DNA of 64,000 bases from Procambarus clarkii (GCF_040958095.1 NC_091230.1:8796728-8860727), one strand, 5' to 3'; shown: positions 36,016 through 46,640, counted from the stretch's first letter. Made by a program: numbers and translations. The notes: a model not told the origin generated them from the letters alone.

Positions 36016-36049
36016 ACCATTCCATTGTCATGAACCATTGTCATTCCGA

Positions 36050-36677
36050 TTGATTGAACCAAACCATCGCCAGAGAAATCCTAGTAAACAACACAGAAAT
36101 CATCGATAGATACAGCGATAGCAGGCGGCTTGACGTTTGCGAGGCACTACACATCAAGAAGTCAACACCAGCAATCAACAGCCAATTATTGCACAACTAT
36201 ATTCTACCCACCTCAAGACTCCGCTCCAATATAGAAGCATCAAGAAATATAGACCAATAGGCTTTCTACAAACACTTCTATTCAATATCCATTGTTTCGT
36301 GTTCTGTCTTGTGTTGATGAAATTAATACCCTATTAATACCACTTCTTGTTCTGTCTTGTGTTGATGAAATTAATACCCTATTAATGCCGCATCTTGTTC
36401 GGTCTTGTGTTAATGCCATATCACCCCTTCCACCTCACTCAAATGTAGATATAAAATCGGAGATGCGTAAGTTCTATTCAGTTGTGTATTTGTGAACTAA
36501 AGTCTTTGAAAATGTAATAAGTTTTACGAAACGCGCTCGTGTCGCGTCAGACTAGAAATAAAAATGAATTTTGGAGAATTGATTTTTGATTTACCTCCAA
36601 CAGTGAAAAGAAATGTACGAAAGATTGAGAAAATTCGTGTTAGAATTATTAATCTTACTTTTTCGGTCATATTTAAT

Positions 36678-36680
<3 letters not shown>
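36050..36680 (+). pseudogene. PLE-C copy 2, extreme 3' end, head-to-head with copy 1
   Basis: The plus strand begins in the GIY-YIG C-terminus (NQTIAREILVNNTEIIDRYS at 36057), stops at 36258-36260, and continues through the tail. The 5' joint to copy 1 (36016-36055) is a short duplicated patch containing ATTGTCATGAACCATTG. Coding remnant is 68 codons. Confidence 0.8.
36501..36553 (+). ncRNA. Hammerhead-like fold, PLE-C copy 2 (reference copy)
   Basis: Stem I AGUCU 36501-36505 with AGACU 36549-36553; core UUGAAAAU 36506-36513; stem II GUAA 36514-36517 with UUAC 36524-36527; GAAA 36528-36531; stem III CGCG 36532-36535 with CGCG 36543-36546; UC 36547-36548 at the expected cleavage site. The core departs from CUGAUGA at three positions plus one extra U. 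Confidence 0.55.

Positions 36681-36772
<92 letters not shown>
36681..36772. repeat. (TA)n array
   Basis: Starts inside the PLE-C tail (after TTTAATAAC), earlier than in other copies; right side is a palindrome arm. Confidence 0.95.
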
Positions 36773-36776
<4 letters not shown>

Positions 36777-36841
36777 TATATTCAGATTAAATTATATTCA
36801 GATCTTTGCTGTGTTTAAAATATGATTATGTTGGATGTATG

Positions 36842-36913
<72 letters not shown>

Positions 36914-36977
36914 ATACATCCAACATAATCATATTTTAAACACAGCAAAGATCTGAATATAATTTAATCTGAATATA

Positions 36978-36982
<5 letters not shown>
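36772..36982. repeat. Palindrome with about 70-bp arms around (TA)n
   Basis: The left arm 36772-36842 (TTAAATATATTCAGATTAAA...GGATGTATGTT) is matched by its reverse complement at 36911-36982, with the array 36843-36911 as the loop. Confidence 0.85.
36843..36911. repeat. (TA)n array
   Basis: Loop of the palindrome above. Confidence 0.95.
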
Positions 36983-37050
<68 letters not shown>

Positions 37051-37059
37051 TATATATAT
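36982..37059. repeat. (TA)n array
   Basis: One AAAT interruption near 37046; right edge is MITE copy 3. Confidence 0.95.
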
Positions 37060-37432
37060 GTCGTACCTAGTAGCCAGAATGCACTTCTCTGCCTACTATG
37101 CAAAGCCCGATTTGCCTAATAAGCCAAGTTTTCCTGAATTAATATATTTTCTCTAATTTTTTTCTTCTGAAATGATAAAGCTACCCATTTCATTATGTAT
37201 GAGGTCATTTTTTTTTATTGAAGTTAAAATTAACGTAGATATATGACTGAACCTAACTAACCCTACCTAACCTATCTTTATAGGTTAGGTTAGGTTAGGT
37301 TGCCGAAAAAGTTAGGTTAGGTTAGGTAGGTTAGGTAGTCGAAAAAACATTAATTCATGAAAATTTGGCTTGTTAGCCAAATCGGGCCTTGCATAGTAGG
37401 CTGAGAAGTGCGTTCTGGCGACTAGGTACGAC
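37060..37432. mobile_element. MITE copy 3 (373 bp)
   Basis: Both terminal repeats are present (right end GGTACGAC at 37432). The right arm has GGCTTGTTAGCC, a local change from GGCTTATTAGGC. (TA)n lies on both sides. Confidence 0.85.

Positions 37433-37508
<76 letters not shown>
37433..37508. repeat. (TA)n array
   Basis: Between MITE copy 3 and the tail of PLE-C copy 3. Confidence 0.95.
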
Positions 37509-37510
<2 letters not shown>

Positions 37511-38178
37511 AATTAGTATATTTTGGTACCAATCTTTCCTGTAGACATATATTATTAAATATGACTGAAAAAGTAAGATTAATAATTCTAACACGAATTT
37601 TCTCGATCTTTCCAATGTTTCTTTTCACTGTTGATGGTAATTGAAAAATCAATTCTCCAAAATTCATTTTTTTTCTAGTCTGACGCGACACTTGAGCGCG
37701 TTTTGTAAAACTTATTACATTTTCAAAGAGTTTTGTTTACACACACACAACTGTAAGTGAATAGAGCTTAAACATCTTCGATTTTTTATACCTGCATTTG
37801 GGTGAGGTGATATGTTACAACAGTTTTGGATGAGGTGAAAACAAACTTTCAACAAATGACAGAACACGAAACAATGGGTATTGAAGGTAAGAATGGAAGT
37901 AATTGCAGAGGGCCTATTGGACCATATTTCTTGATGCTTCTATATTGGAGTGGAGTCTTGAAGTGGGTAGAATATAGTTGTGCATTAATTGGCTGTTGAT
38001 TGCTGGTGTTCACTTCTTGATGTGTAGTGCCTCGCAGATGTCAAACCGCCTGCTATCGCTGTATCTATCGATGATTTCTGTATTGTTTGCTAAGATTTCT
38101 CTGGTGATGGTTTGGTTGTGGGAAGAGACTATGTGTTCCTTAATGGAGCCCTGTTGTTTATGCATCGTTAAACGTTAA
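37509..38178 (-). pseudogene. PLE-C copy 3, 3' end only
   Basis: The tail begins at the same base as copy 1, and the coding remnant (about 37930-38178) covers the end of the GIY-YIG domain (RLTMHKQQGSIKEH and EIIDRYSDSRR). It has an in-frame stop where other copies are open. It is truncated at 38178 and joins unrelated AT-rich sequence. More diverged than copies 1 and 2. Confidence 0.75.
37677..37731 (-). ncRNA. Decayed hammerhead-like fold, PLE-C copy 3
   Basis: Stem III is kept, but the GAAA is AAAA and one stem I strand is mutated (AGAGT), so this copy is not expected to fold fully. Confidence 0.35.
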
Positions 38179-38270
38179 ATATATACGGGAGACGTGTTCG
38201 ATGTATTCGATAACGTATCCGATATATATAGGAGAGACATATATGAGATGAAATATATATTAATTTATAC
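38179..38270. other. AT-rich spacer with short repeated GATA/CGATAT words
   Basis: About 90 bp rich in ATATA, CGATG and GATAACG words, not seen elsewhere in the window. No gene. Confidence 0.3.
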
Positions 38271-38498
38271 AATTTTTTTTATTGGAGTTAAAATTAACGT
38301 AGATATATGACCGAACCTAACCAACCCTACCTAACCTAACCTATCTTTATAGGCTAGGTTAGGTAAGGTAGCCGAAAAAGTTAGGTTAGGTTAGGTAGGT
38401 TAGGTAGTCGAAAAAACATTAATTCATGAAAACTTGGCTTATTAGGCAAATCGGGCCTTGCATAGTAGGCTGAGAAGTGCGTTCTGGCTGTTAGGTAC

Positions 38499-38501
<3 letters not shown>
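38271..38501. mobile_element. MITE copy 4, left end missing
   Basis: Only the centre with CCTAA/TTAGG runs and the right terminal repeat remain; the end reads GGTACCAC instead of GGTACGAC. Confidence 0.75.

Positions 38502-38588
<87 letters not shown>
38500..38588. repeat. (CA)n(TA)n array
   Basis: A short CA run passing into TA, between MITE copy 4 and the RLE-LINE. Confidence 0.95.
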
Positions 38589-38590
<2 letters not shown>

Positions 38591-39301
38591 GTATATAATA
38601 ATGCTGAACCCGGTGCTTGGAGATGCTGCAAAGGACCTTCTAGTGGAACTTACCAGATTCTCCAACATGTGTTTGGCTGGCGGCATCCCTGAGGACATCA
38701 GGCCTGTCTTTTATGGAGAAGCACTCTGTGCTCTAAAGAAGAAGGATAGGGGTATCAGGCCCATTGCCGTTGGCAACACCCTCCGACGCCTTGTAGCTAA
38801 GGCTGCAGTGAGATCTATCAGCCAGGAAGCAGCCACCTTGCTGAAACCTCATCAGCTCGGGTTTGGGATTCCCCTAGGTTGTGAAGCTGCAGCACATGCA
38901 GCGCGGGCTTACATTGCTGATCTCCCGGACCAGAAGGCACTAGTAAAGCTTGACTTCAAAAATGCCTTCAATCAAGTCAGACGAGACGTTTTCCTCAGGG
39001 CTGTACACAACCATTTCCGTCCCCTTTACCCATTCATCCGATCGTGCTACAGTGGGGACTCTAAGCTTCTTTTTGGGGAGCATGAAAAAACTCCTGTGAA
39101 GGTGTCCTACAAGGTGACCCCTTAGCCCTCCTTCTTTTCTGCCTAGCTATCAAAGAGGTCACTGATAGTCTGACAAGCGAGCTAAACATCTGGTACCTGG
39201 ATGATGGCACTCTAGCTGGAACTCCGGAAACCATTTTGGAGGATATAAGGAAAATCCAGGAGCAGGGAGCAGCCTTAGGCCTCATTCTCAATGCATCTGG
39301 T

Positions 39302-39654
39302 TGATACCTGGTTGATGGGGTTCTGGGAGTTCTTCTACTCCCCAAGCCCGGCCCGAGGCCAGGCTTGACTTGTGAGAGTTTGGTCCACCAGGCTGTTGCT
39401 TGGAGCGGCGCGCAGGCCCACATACCCACCACAGCCAGGTTGGTCCGGAACTCCTTGGAGGAATCTATCTAGTTTCCTCTTGAAAATGTCCACGGTTGTT
39501 CCGGCAATATTTCTTATGCTTGCTGGGAGGACGTTGAACAACCGCGGACCTCTGATGTTTATACAGTGTTCTCTGATTGTGCCTATGGCACCTCTGCTCT
39601 TCACTGGTTCTATTCTACATTTTCTTCCATATCGTTTCACTATCATCCAAATGT
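39302..39654 (-). mobile_element. LINE 3' fragment inserted in the RLE-LINE
   Basis: The minus strand encodes the C-terminus of an L2/CR1-like ORF2 (INIRGPRLFNVLPASIRN, FKRKLDRFLQGVPDQPGC) and its tail. Removing it restores the host frame around LNAS/K. CATCT (39296-39300) and CATCC (about 39650-39654) may be the target duplication. A diverged relative of its tail is at 42996-43180. Confidence 0.75.
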
Positions 39655-40807
39655 TAAATAATCTCCCGCAACCCAGACATCACTGGGCAAATAGAAAATG
39701 TTCTTCCAGACATTCTCGTTGTCGAGCCACCGGACTGAACTCTCCTGGGTGCCCCCATTGGCCCACGAGCAATCGAGGAGGTCCTGGTTGCAATAATCAC
39801 TGACCTAAAGAGAATGCTGGACAGGATTGACAAGATTGATGCCCATGATGCTCTCTTTCTCCTCACAAGATGCCTGTCTCTCCCTAAGTTGACCTACTTT
39901 CTGAGATGTTCTCCATCCTACAGCAGCCCTAAGTTAAATGTGTATGACACCCTTCTGAGGTCCATGCTGGTGAAAGTCCTGAACCTGCCATTGGACGACT
40001 CTCAGTGGGAGCAAGCAACCCTTCCTGTAAGACTCGGCGGCCTTGGTGTCCGCACAGCCTCCCAAATTGCTCTACCAGCCTTTTTTTCCTCCTCCCATGC
40101 ATCGCACGACCTCGTCAGAGATATTTTACCTGCAACTCTGAGAGATTCAGCAGGAATACACGAACCTGGTTTCACTTAATGTTCAAATCAGTGGGATGTT
40201 CTTGCAGCCCCAGCAACCATTATAGAGCCAACAAAACAACACAAACAGTCCGGCTGGGACCACCCTCTAGTGGAAAAAGTAGCTGATGCCATGCTCAGCG
40301 TCGCAACATCAGACAAGGAGAAAGCCCGCCTCAGAGTAGTGCGTGCCCCCCATGCAGGAGACTTCCTCCTGGCAGTACCCATGTCAGCAATGGGCACGCG
40401 CCTAGATCCAGAATCCCTTCTTGTAGCAGTGGCCCTCCGCCTTGGTGCCCCAATTCACACTGAATACAAGTGTATTTGCAACAGGGTGGAAGCAGACCAA
40501 TACGGACTGCATGGGTTGCATTGCGGAAGCACAAAGGGCTGGCATGCAAGACACAACGAGGTCAATGACATCATCATGAGAAGCCTCGTCTCAGCTAGGT
40601 GCCCAGCGGAGAGAGAACCTCGCATCCTAGGGGTCCAAAACCCGGATTACCCCGCACTTCGCCCTGATGGCATCACCATATACTCATGGAAGGAGGGTAG
40701 ACAGTTGGTGTGGGACTACACATGTGTATCCACCCTGGCTGACACCTATGTACACTTCGGAGCTGATCCAGCAGGTGGGGCGGCCAACCATAGGGAAATA
40801 GCAAAAT

Positions 40808-40849
40808 CACTCAAGTACAGGCGACTGGAAGGTCGCCTGTACTTGAGTG
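40808..40849. repeat. Perfect 18-bp hairpin within the RLE-LINE ORF
   Basis: Stem CACTCAAGTACAGGCGAC (40808-40825), loop TGGAAG, exact reverse complement 40832-40849. It encodes LKYRRLEGRLYLSG within the open frame, without breaking it. Confidence 0.9.
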
Positions 40850-41124
40850 GTTGCTATGGGAACATCTTTATTCCCATAGCGTCTGAGACGCATGGCCACT
40901 GGGGCAAGAGTGCCTTGGGATTTCTCAAGGAATTGGGTTCCAAGCTCATTGACGTCACCAGAGACCCAAGGGCTTCCAGTTTTTTGTTTCAGCGTCTCAG
41001 TGTGGCGATCCAGAGGGGAAATGCTTGCTGCGTCCTCGGTTCCTGTCCAGAAGCGGAGGAGCTTCAAGAGATCCATAACCTTTAGGCATTTGTCTTGTAT
41101 GTTTTGTAACCTTTAAATACACAA

Positions 41125-41486
<362 letters not shown>

Positions 41487-41579
<93 letters not shown>
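41487..41579. repeat. (TA)n array
   Basis: One TTTAT interruption; right edge is the 218-bp tRNA-derived array. Confidence 0.95.
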
Positions 41580-41582
<3 letters not shown>

Positions 41583-42232
41583 AACAAGCCTGAATGGTCC
41601 CCAGGACATATGCAACTGAAAACTCACACCCCAGAAGTGACTCGAACCCATACTCCCAGAAGCAACGCAACTGGTATGTACAAGACGCCTTAATCCACTT
41701 GACCATCACGACCGGACCCGGCACTCGGATAGTTATCTTGGGCATAGCATTTTACCAAATCACCTCATTCTTTGGGGCACACGTGAGGAACACAAATGCG
41801 AACAAGCCTGAATGGTCCCCAGGACATATGCAACTGAAAACTCACACCCCAGAAGTGACTCGAACCCATACTCCCAGAAGCAACGCAACTGGTATGTACA
41901 AGACGCCTTAATCCACTTGACCATCACGACCGGACCCGGCACTCGGATAGTTATCTTGGGCATAGCATTTTACCAAATCACCTCATTCTTTGGGGCACAC
42001 GTGAGGAACACAAATGCGAACAAGCCTGAATGGTCCCCAGGACATATGCAACTGAAAACTCACACCCCAGAAGTGACTCGAACCCATACTCCCAGAAGCA
42101 ACGCAACTGGTATGTACAAGACGCCTTAATCCACTTGACCATCACGACCGGACCCGGCACTCGGATAGTTATCTTGGGCATAGCATTTTACCAAATCACC
42201 TCATTCTTTGGGGCACACGTGAGGAACACTAA
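41580..42232 (-). repeat. tRNA-derived tandem repeat, 218-bp units
   Basis: Three nearly identical minus units (phase markers 41594, 41812, 42030; period 218). Related to the 260-bp family but lacking the AAGGAAGTGATAGCC segment, and with a GACCGGACCCGGCACTCGG block instead of GTTGCCGTCGGGG. Confidence 0.85.
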
Positions 42233-42422
42233 CCTCACGCATTTGTGTTCCTCACGTGTGCCCCAAAGAATGAGGTGATTTGGTAAAATGCTATGCCCAA
42301 GATAACTATCCGAGTGCCGGGTCCGGTCGTGATGGTCAAGTGGATTAAGGCGTCTTGTACATACCAGTTGCGTTGCTTCTGGGAGTATGGGTTCGAGTCA
42401 CTTCTGGGGTGTGAGTTTTCAG

Positions 42423-42423
<1 letters not shown>
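42233..42423 (+). repeat. tRNA-derived unit, inverted (218-bp subfamily)
   Basis: Orientation flips in the segment GGAACACTAACCTCACGC. The plus unit contains TGGTCAAGTGG (A-box-like) and GGGTTCGAGTCA (B box) and ends at GAGTTTTCAGT before (TA)n. Confidence 0.8.

Positions 42424-42497
<74 letters not shown>
42424..42497. repeat. (TA)n array
   Basis: Between the tRNA-derived unit and a second RLE-LINE tail. Confidence 0.95.
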
Positions 42498-42502
<5 letters not shown>

Positions 42503-42645
42503 AAGGGAAGGGGGTGGTAGGAGAAAAGCACACAGAAACTGTATTGGAGGGGACCCACATTCCCTCCAATGCGTTATGTGTGGTTTCCTCCGAGGCTATG
42601 GGTCCCCCTTCTTCCAGCCAGAGGTGGTACTCCCTTCCCTATTTT

Positions 42646-42660
<15 letters not shown>
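42498..42660 (+). repeat. RLE-LINE 3' UTR repeat, copy 2
   Basis: Near-identical to 41125-41296, without any preceding coding sequence; ends in about 17 A. Confidence 0.8.

Positions 42661-42733
<73 letters not shown>
42661..42733. repeat. (TA)n array
   Basis: Follows the A-run of copy 2. Confidence 0.95.
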
Positions 42734-42736
<3 letters not shown>

Positions 42737-42995
42737 CAGACCACAGAGGAAAATTAAAACAAGAATTTCCTTAATTACTTTCGTATATTAATACATCTTT
42801 AGAAGGAGTTAGTTTCATTTAGTGTTTAATAAGATCGAGATACCATAAAAAATTATTTTGTATTGTTTCTACTCTGAGTTTAACTAAAAAGTTCCATAGA
42901 ATTACCAAGAAAATGGTTAAAATGTATTTTTTCTGTGTTCCCTAAGCAATTAGAATAATACAATGATTTAATATTTAAGCTGGAAACCTGAGTCT
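42734..42995. other. AT-rich DNA, nothing recognised
   Basis: No coding or repeat signal that I can identify. Confidence 0.3.
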
Positions 42996-43180
42996 ACCCT
43001 ATTTGGCTTTGGGAGTTTTCTACTCCCCCAAGTCTCCTGAGGGCCATGCCTTCTGATGCTAACATGATCTCTTGGGTTGTTGCTTGCAGCAGCCTTCAGA
43101 CCAACATATCCTATATAAGGTAGCAGATCCGACACTTCCTATAAGACGTTTTTTCAATTGTCTTGAGAACATCCATTTGT
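42996..43180 (-). repeat. Diverged LINE 3' tail
   Basis: Shares GGGAGTT[T/C]TCTACTCC, TTGTTGCTTG and CAGACC/CCACATA spacing with the LINE fragment at 39310-39480, at lower similarity. Confidence 0.5.
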
Positions 43181-43205
43181 ATTAAAGTTAACGCTGTATG
43201 GATAC

Positions 43206-44012
43206 CGGAATACCATCTCAAGCAGAGGATGGCGGTTACCAAACCAACTATCTATTTTCACAGCGGAATTATATGCCTTGTATCAAGCTCTCCAAATCAT
43301 CACAACATTACCAGTTGGGATATATACAATCTGTAGTGACTCCAAGAGCGCGATTCAAGCAATTTCGTATTCTTCGAAAACATGCAAGGAGATTGTCTAC
43401 CCTTGCCTTCAACTTCTTCACAAACATCAATTGAACGGTTATGACACCTCTATCCAATGGCTCCCAGCACATTGTGGTATTCTCCATAATGAACTTGTAG
43501 ACCAACTAGCCAAAGCGATGCACGACACGCCTCACCTCACCCGTCATCCAATTTCCCATGTTGCACGTAAAGGAGCCTTCAAAGATACCATCTCCCAGGA
43601 TTTTGCAACAAACTGGAAAACGTTATGCTCACCTTTGCACTATGGGTCCATTAAAAAGACATGGGAAACTTGGAAACATGTCAGATATAAAAGCAGAGAA
43701 ATTGATGTAACGATGACCAGATTAAGGCTGGGACACACCAAACTAGCAGCACACAGCTCTAAGTACAGAACAGACATCAACGAACTCTGTACTCACTGTC
43801 AGGTGCCTGAAACAGTCGAACACTATCTCCTGCACTGCTTCCGACATTATAGTGCCAGAGTAAATTTCAAACAAGTCTTTATCGCACTTAAAATACCCTT
43901 CACCATCGAGCATATATTAGGAGGCGGTGACCACTCGTTACAGGAAAAATACCAAATAGTCAAAGCACTGGCTAAATATCTCCAATCGACCAACAAATTG
44001 GGTCACATCTGA
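43206..44012 (+). pseudogene. LINE ORF2 C-terminus: RNase H and CCHC motif
   Basis: After a frame change at about 43278, the frame reads TAELYALYQAL (Glu), CSDSKSAIQAI (Asp), and [20 protein letters not shown] (His and last Asp), the DEDD set of RNase H found in I-clade and related LINEs. A Cys/His motif follows (CTHCQVPETVEHYLLHC). RNase H removes template RNA during second-strand synthesis. The piece starting at 43278 is open for 244 codons; only the 5' truncation and one upstream frameshift disable it. Confidence 0.85.
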
Positions 44013-44413
44013 CCCGTGCCACATTTATACCTGGCGCCACCAACAGCTAAACACAGAAAACAACTACCTCGTCGCAACGCCAAGGATCAGCTGACGCCAT
44101 AAACACAACACACCGCCCTACGGTGCGGCAAGTCTCCCTCTAACACACACCTCTGTTTTAATCACCGTTCCTCTATCTACAGCACAACACAACAAGCACC
44201 TTGGTAGCTCCGATCATCTTCAACATAAACGCGACCAACAACATCAGTACTGGTGCAGTCATCGGGAGGACAAACCCTTCATGCAAACTGCACCTACTAT
44301 CAACAAGAAGAAGAGAAGTATTAAAGTTATTTATTTTATATGAAGAAAGGAGTGTGAAGAACCCTGTGCCACAGATTTTCATAGTCTTCTCTGACTGCAA
44401 AAAAAAAAAAAAA
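43206..44413 (+). mobile_element. 3' end of a LINE with RNase H, poly(A)-tailed
   Basis: Coding to 44012, a 3' UTR of about 390 bp, and a poly(A) run at 44400-44413. The 5' end is truncated within RNase H. Confidence 0.8.
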
Positions 44414-44918
44414 TATTAATTACGTTCACAAACATTATTAACATGGGATTTTTTTTGCGCCCTAAACTTGCGTTTTAGCTTGCTGCAGTCAACACCATCC
44501 TAGACCATCCTAGACATAGGAAGGACCATCCGTCGTGGCCTAAAATAAACAGACGACCTTCTGAACTCACTAATTACTAATACCAAACCAGAGCAGGAGG
44601 CAGACACAGACGGAAAAATACTGTGAAGTAGCATTGACATCAGTATTAGTATTAATTATAACACATTAAGAGTAACTGCTAATTGGGTAGCGACCGCACG
44701 CATGAAGTTGGCCTCCACTTCTCTTATAAACTATGGGATATACATTGTAATAAGAACCCAGGAAGTTATACTTATCTTTCACGCCCATACTACAGTTATG
44801 TAAAAGATTATACACTACAATTTAGACAAGTGAAATTTAGGTGTTTTGGATATATACAATTATTAGCTAACATTGTATCAAGATTTGTAAACATAGCTGC
44901 AGTTAGGAATAAATCAAA
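44414..44918. other. Non-coding, probably 3' flank of the dehydrogenase gene
   Basis: No repeat family recognised. On the minus strand this lies downstream of the dehydrogenase stop codon and could hold its 3' UTR. Confidence 0.35.
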
Positions 44919-45143
44919 TCACCAAGGCAGAATATCTCCCGTGTAGGAGATCATTCGGCCATTGTGTTTCTCAGACAAATTTCTCAGGACATTAAATACT
45001 TTGCTGATACTTTCTTGAGGAGTCAAGACTGCTGTAGGTGATGCCATGTCAGTCAGCACCGCTCCAGGGTGGATCGCCACGAACATTATACCGTCTTTCA
45101 CAAACTCCAGTGACAGTATTTTTGTCAACATATTTAGGGCTGC
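44919..45143 (-). CDS. Last exon of a short-chain dehydrogenase/reductase gene
   Basis: On the minus strand the intron end TTTATTATTTCAG is followed by an exon encoding AALNMLTKILSLEF, VAIHPGAVLTDM, LTPQESISKVFNVL and a final GDILPW before TGA (44919-44921). The order and spacing match the C-terminal part of cytosolic C-factor/sniffer-like short-chain dehydrogenases, where AALNM follows directly after the catalytic Tyr-x3-Lys and the HPG...TDM loop closes over NADP. The exon is in phase 0, 225 bp, with no stop or frameshift. The catalytic Tyr/Lys and the nucleotide-binding motif must be in upstream exons (to the right), which I could not find in this window. It is the only clear host gene here. 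Confidence 0.8.
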   Translation of the reverse strand, partial: AALNMLTKILSLEFVKDGIMFVAIHPGAVLTDMASPTAVLTPQESISKVFNVLRNLSEKHNGRMISYTGDILPW

Positions 45144-45152
45144 CTGAAATAA
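45138..45152 (-). other. 3' splice site of the dehydrogenase exon
   Basis: Pyrimidine-rich TTTATTATTTCAG followed by GCAGCC on the minus strand. Confidence 0.7.
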
Positions 45153-46300
45153 TAAATACATTGTCAATGTTAATGATAACAATGTTAATGTTGCTATTAT
45201 TTGAACATAACAATAATGTTTTGAAATTCATACAGACGTTATCATTACATTTATACCTATTTAATGTAGACGCAGAGAAAGATGTGACGAGCTACAACAA
45301 GGAGCAGGAGAAGATGGAGGAGAGGAAGGCCTGATGCTTTTCTAAGAAGAAGTAGATAGAGGAAAGAAGGAAGGGGGGAACCATTATGAGAAAGCACCAA
45401 GCCATTACGACTATAGCACTTGGAAGGGATCAGAATAAGGATGTGGTAGAGGAGGGAAGGAATGATGCCCAACCACTTAAACGGTCGGGGATTGAATGCC
45501 AACCTGTATGAAGTGAGACTATCGCTCTACTGTTATGTCCAAGAGGATGGAACAGAGGAGACAAGGATATTTGCTGCAGTAAGCAGTTAAGGTACATTGA
45601 TGATCGAGAGGAGTGATGTTCTGTCCTCTCGTACATTCACTAAACTGATGTACTCAATTGCCCGAACCAAACCTAACGAGGACCCACGACAAGAAAATGG
45701 GACATCACATGAATTTTGGGACCCTCCATAATTTATATTACTTCACTCTTTGACCATAAGGGCCCAAAACTAATTAATGTCTAATATTTTTACACAGTGC
45801 AATAGATATCGAAACAGAAATAGTAAGGTCACTGGCCGGTGACTCGAGAAGAAATACTAGTTGGAGCGTTGGACAGTGGTGGAGCTAAGAATATATCTGT
45901 CGTTGTGGGATTTAGCTAATTTTGAGTGATTAAGGGATGTTTTAAGAAGGATATATTAGGTGGACCTAAACATTGGAGGTGGGATGTTCTTGTGACTCCA
46001 AAGGAAAGAAAATCCCAGGAACCTAGTATACCATAAAATAACTGAGTCAGATAATGATATTCCTAAATGAATATCCATTCAATTTCTAAGTCAAATTAGA
46101 ACAACAGTTTGGCTAACTTTTCTAAAAATCTTTAAAAACGAAAAAAATGGAGTGCAAAACCAATCCTTGAGGAAAGAAGAGCAGGGAATGCAAATACACA
46201 TCCATGAAGGTTTTTCAGACAAATTACAAAAACAAATTTGGGAAAATCTTCTCCAGCAAGGGGTGAAAAAGTAGTGACACACGAGCCAAGAGGCGCATGC
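45144..46300. other. Probable intron or flank of the dehydrogenase gene
   Basis: About 1.1 kb without recognised repeats or coding features. It would be the intron upstream of the last exon if the gene is intact. Confidence 0.4.
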
Positions 46301-46461
<161 letters not shown>

Positions 46462-46585
46462 AAATATGACCGAAAAAGTAAGATTAATAATTCTAACACG
46501 AATTTTTTTCTCGATCTTTCGTACGTTTCTTTTCACTGTTGGTGGTAATTCAGAAATCAATTCTCCAAAATTCATTTTTATTTCT

Positions 46586-46640
46586 AGTCTGACGCGACAC
46601 TTGAGCGCGTTTCGTAAAACTTATTACATTTTCAAAGACT
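46586..46640 (-). ncRNA. Hammerhead-like fold, PLE-C copy 4
   Basis: Stem I AGUCU/AGACU, stem II, GAAA and CGCG/CGCG all present; the stem III loop is CUCAAGUGU instead of CUCGUGU. Confidence 0.5.

Larger units (their letters stand above)
34300..36040 (-). mobile_element. PLE family C, copy 1 (5'-truncated)
   Basis: Minus strand. Tail at 34300-34750 with a hammerhead-like fold, coding part to about 36015. The tail ends ...CTACCAAAATATACTAA then (TA)n, the same end point as at 37510, 51515 and 56369. Confidence 0.85.
38589..41085 (+). pseudogene. RLE-LINE reverse transcriptase and nuclease, interrupted
   Basis: RT: KKDRGIRPIAVGNTLRRL, then VKLDFKNAFNQVRRD (first Asp); after a frameshift near 39095, GVLQGDPLALLLF and WYLDDGTLAG (Asp pair near 39200). 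After the inserted fragment, a thumb-like segment (39814-40179, LPVRLGGLGVRTA) and a frame change lead to 271 open codons (40270-41085). These hold a Cys/His motif (CICN...GLHGLHCGSTKGWHARHN) and the nuclease signature ALRPDGI...LVWDYTC. The protein ends RGNACCVLGSCPEAEEL. It would cut and prime at a specific target; stops, a frameshift and the insertion make it inactive. Confidence 0.8.
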
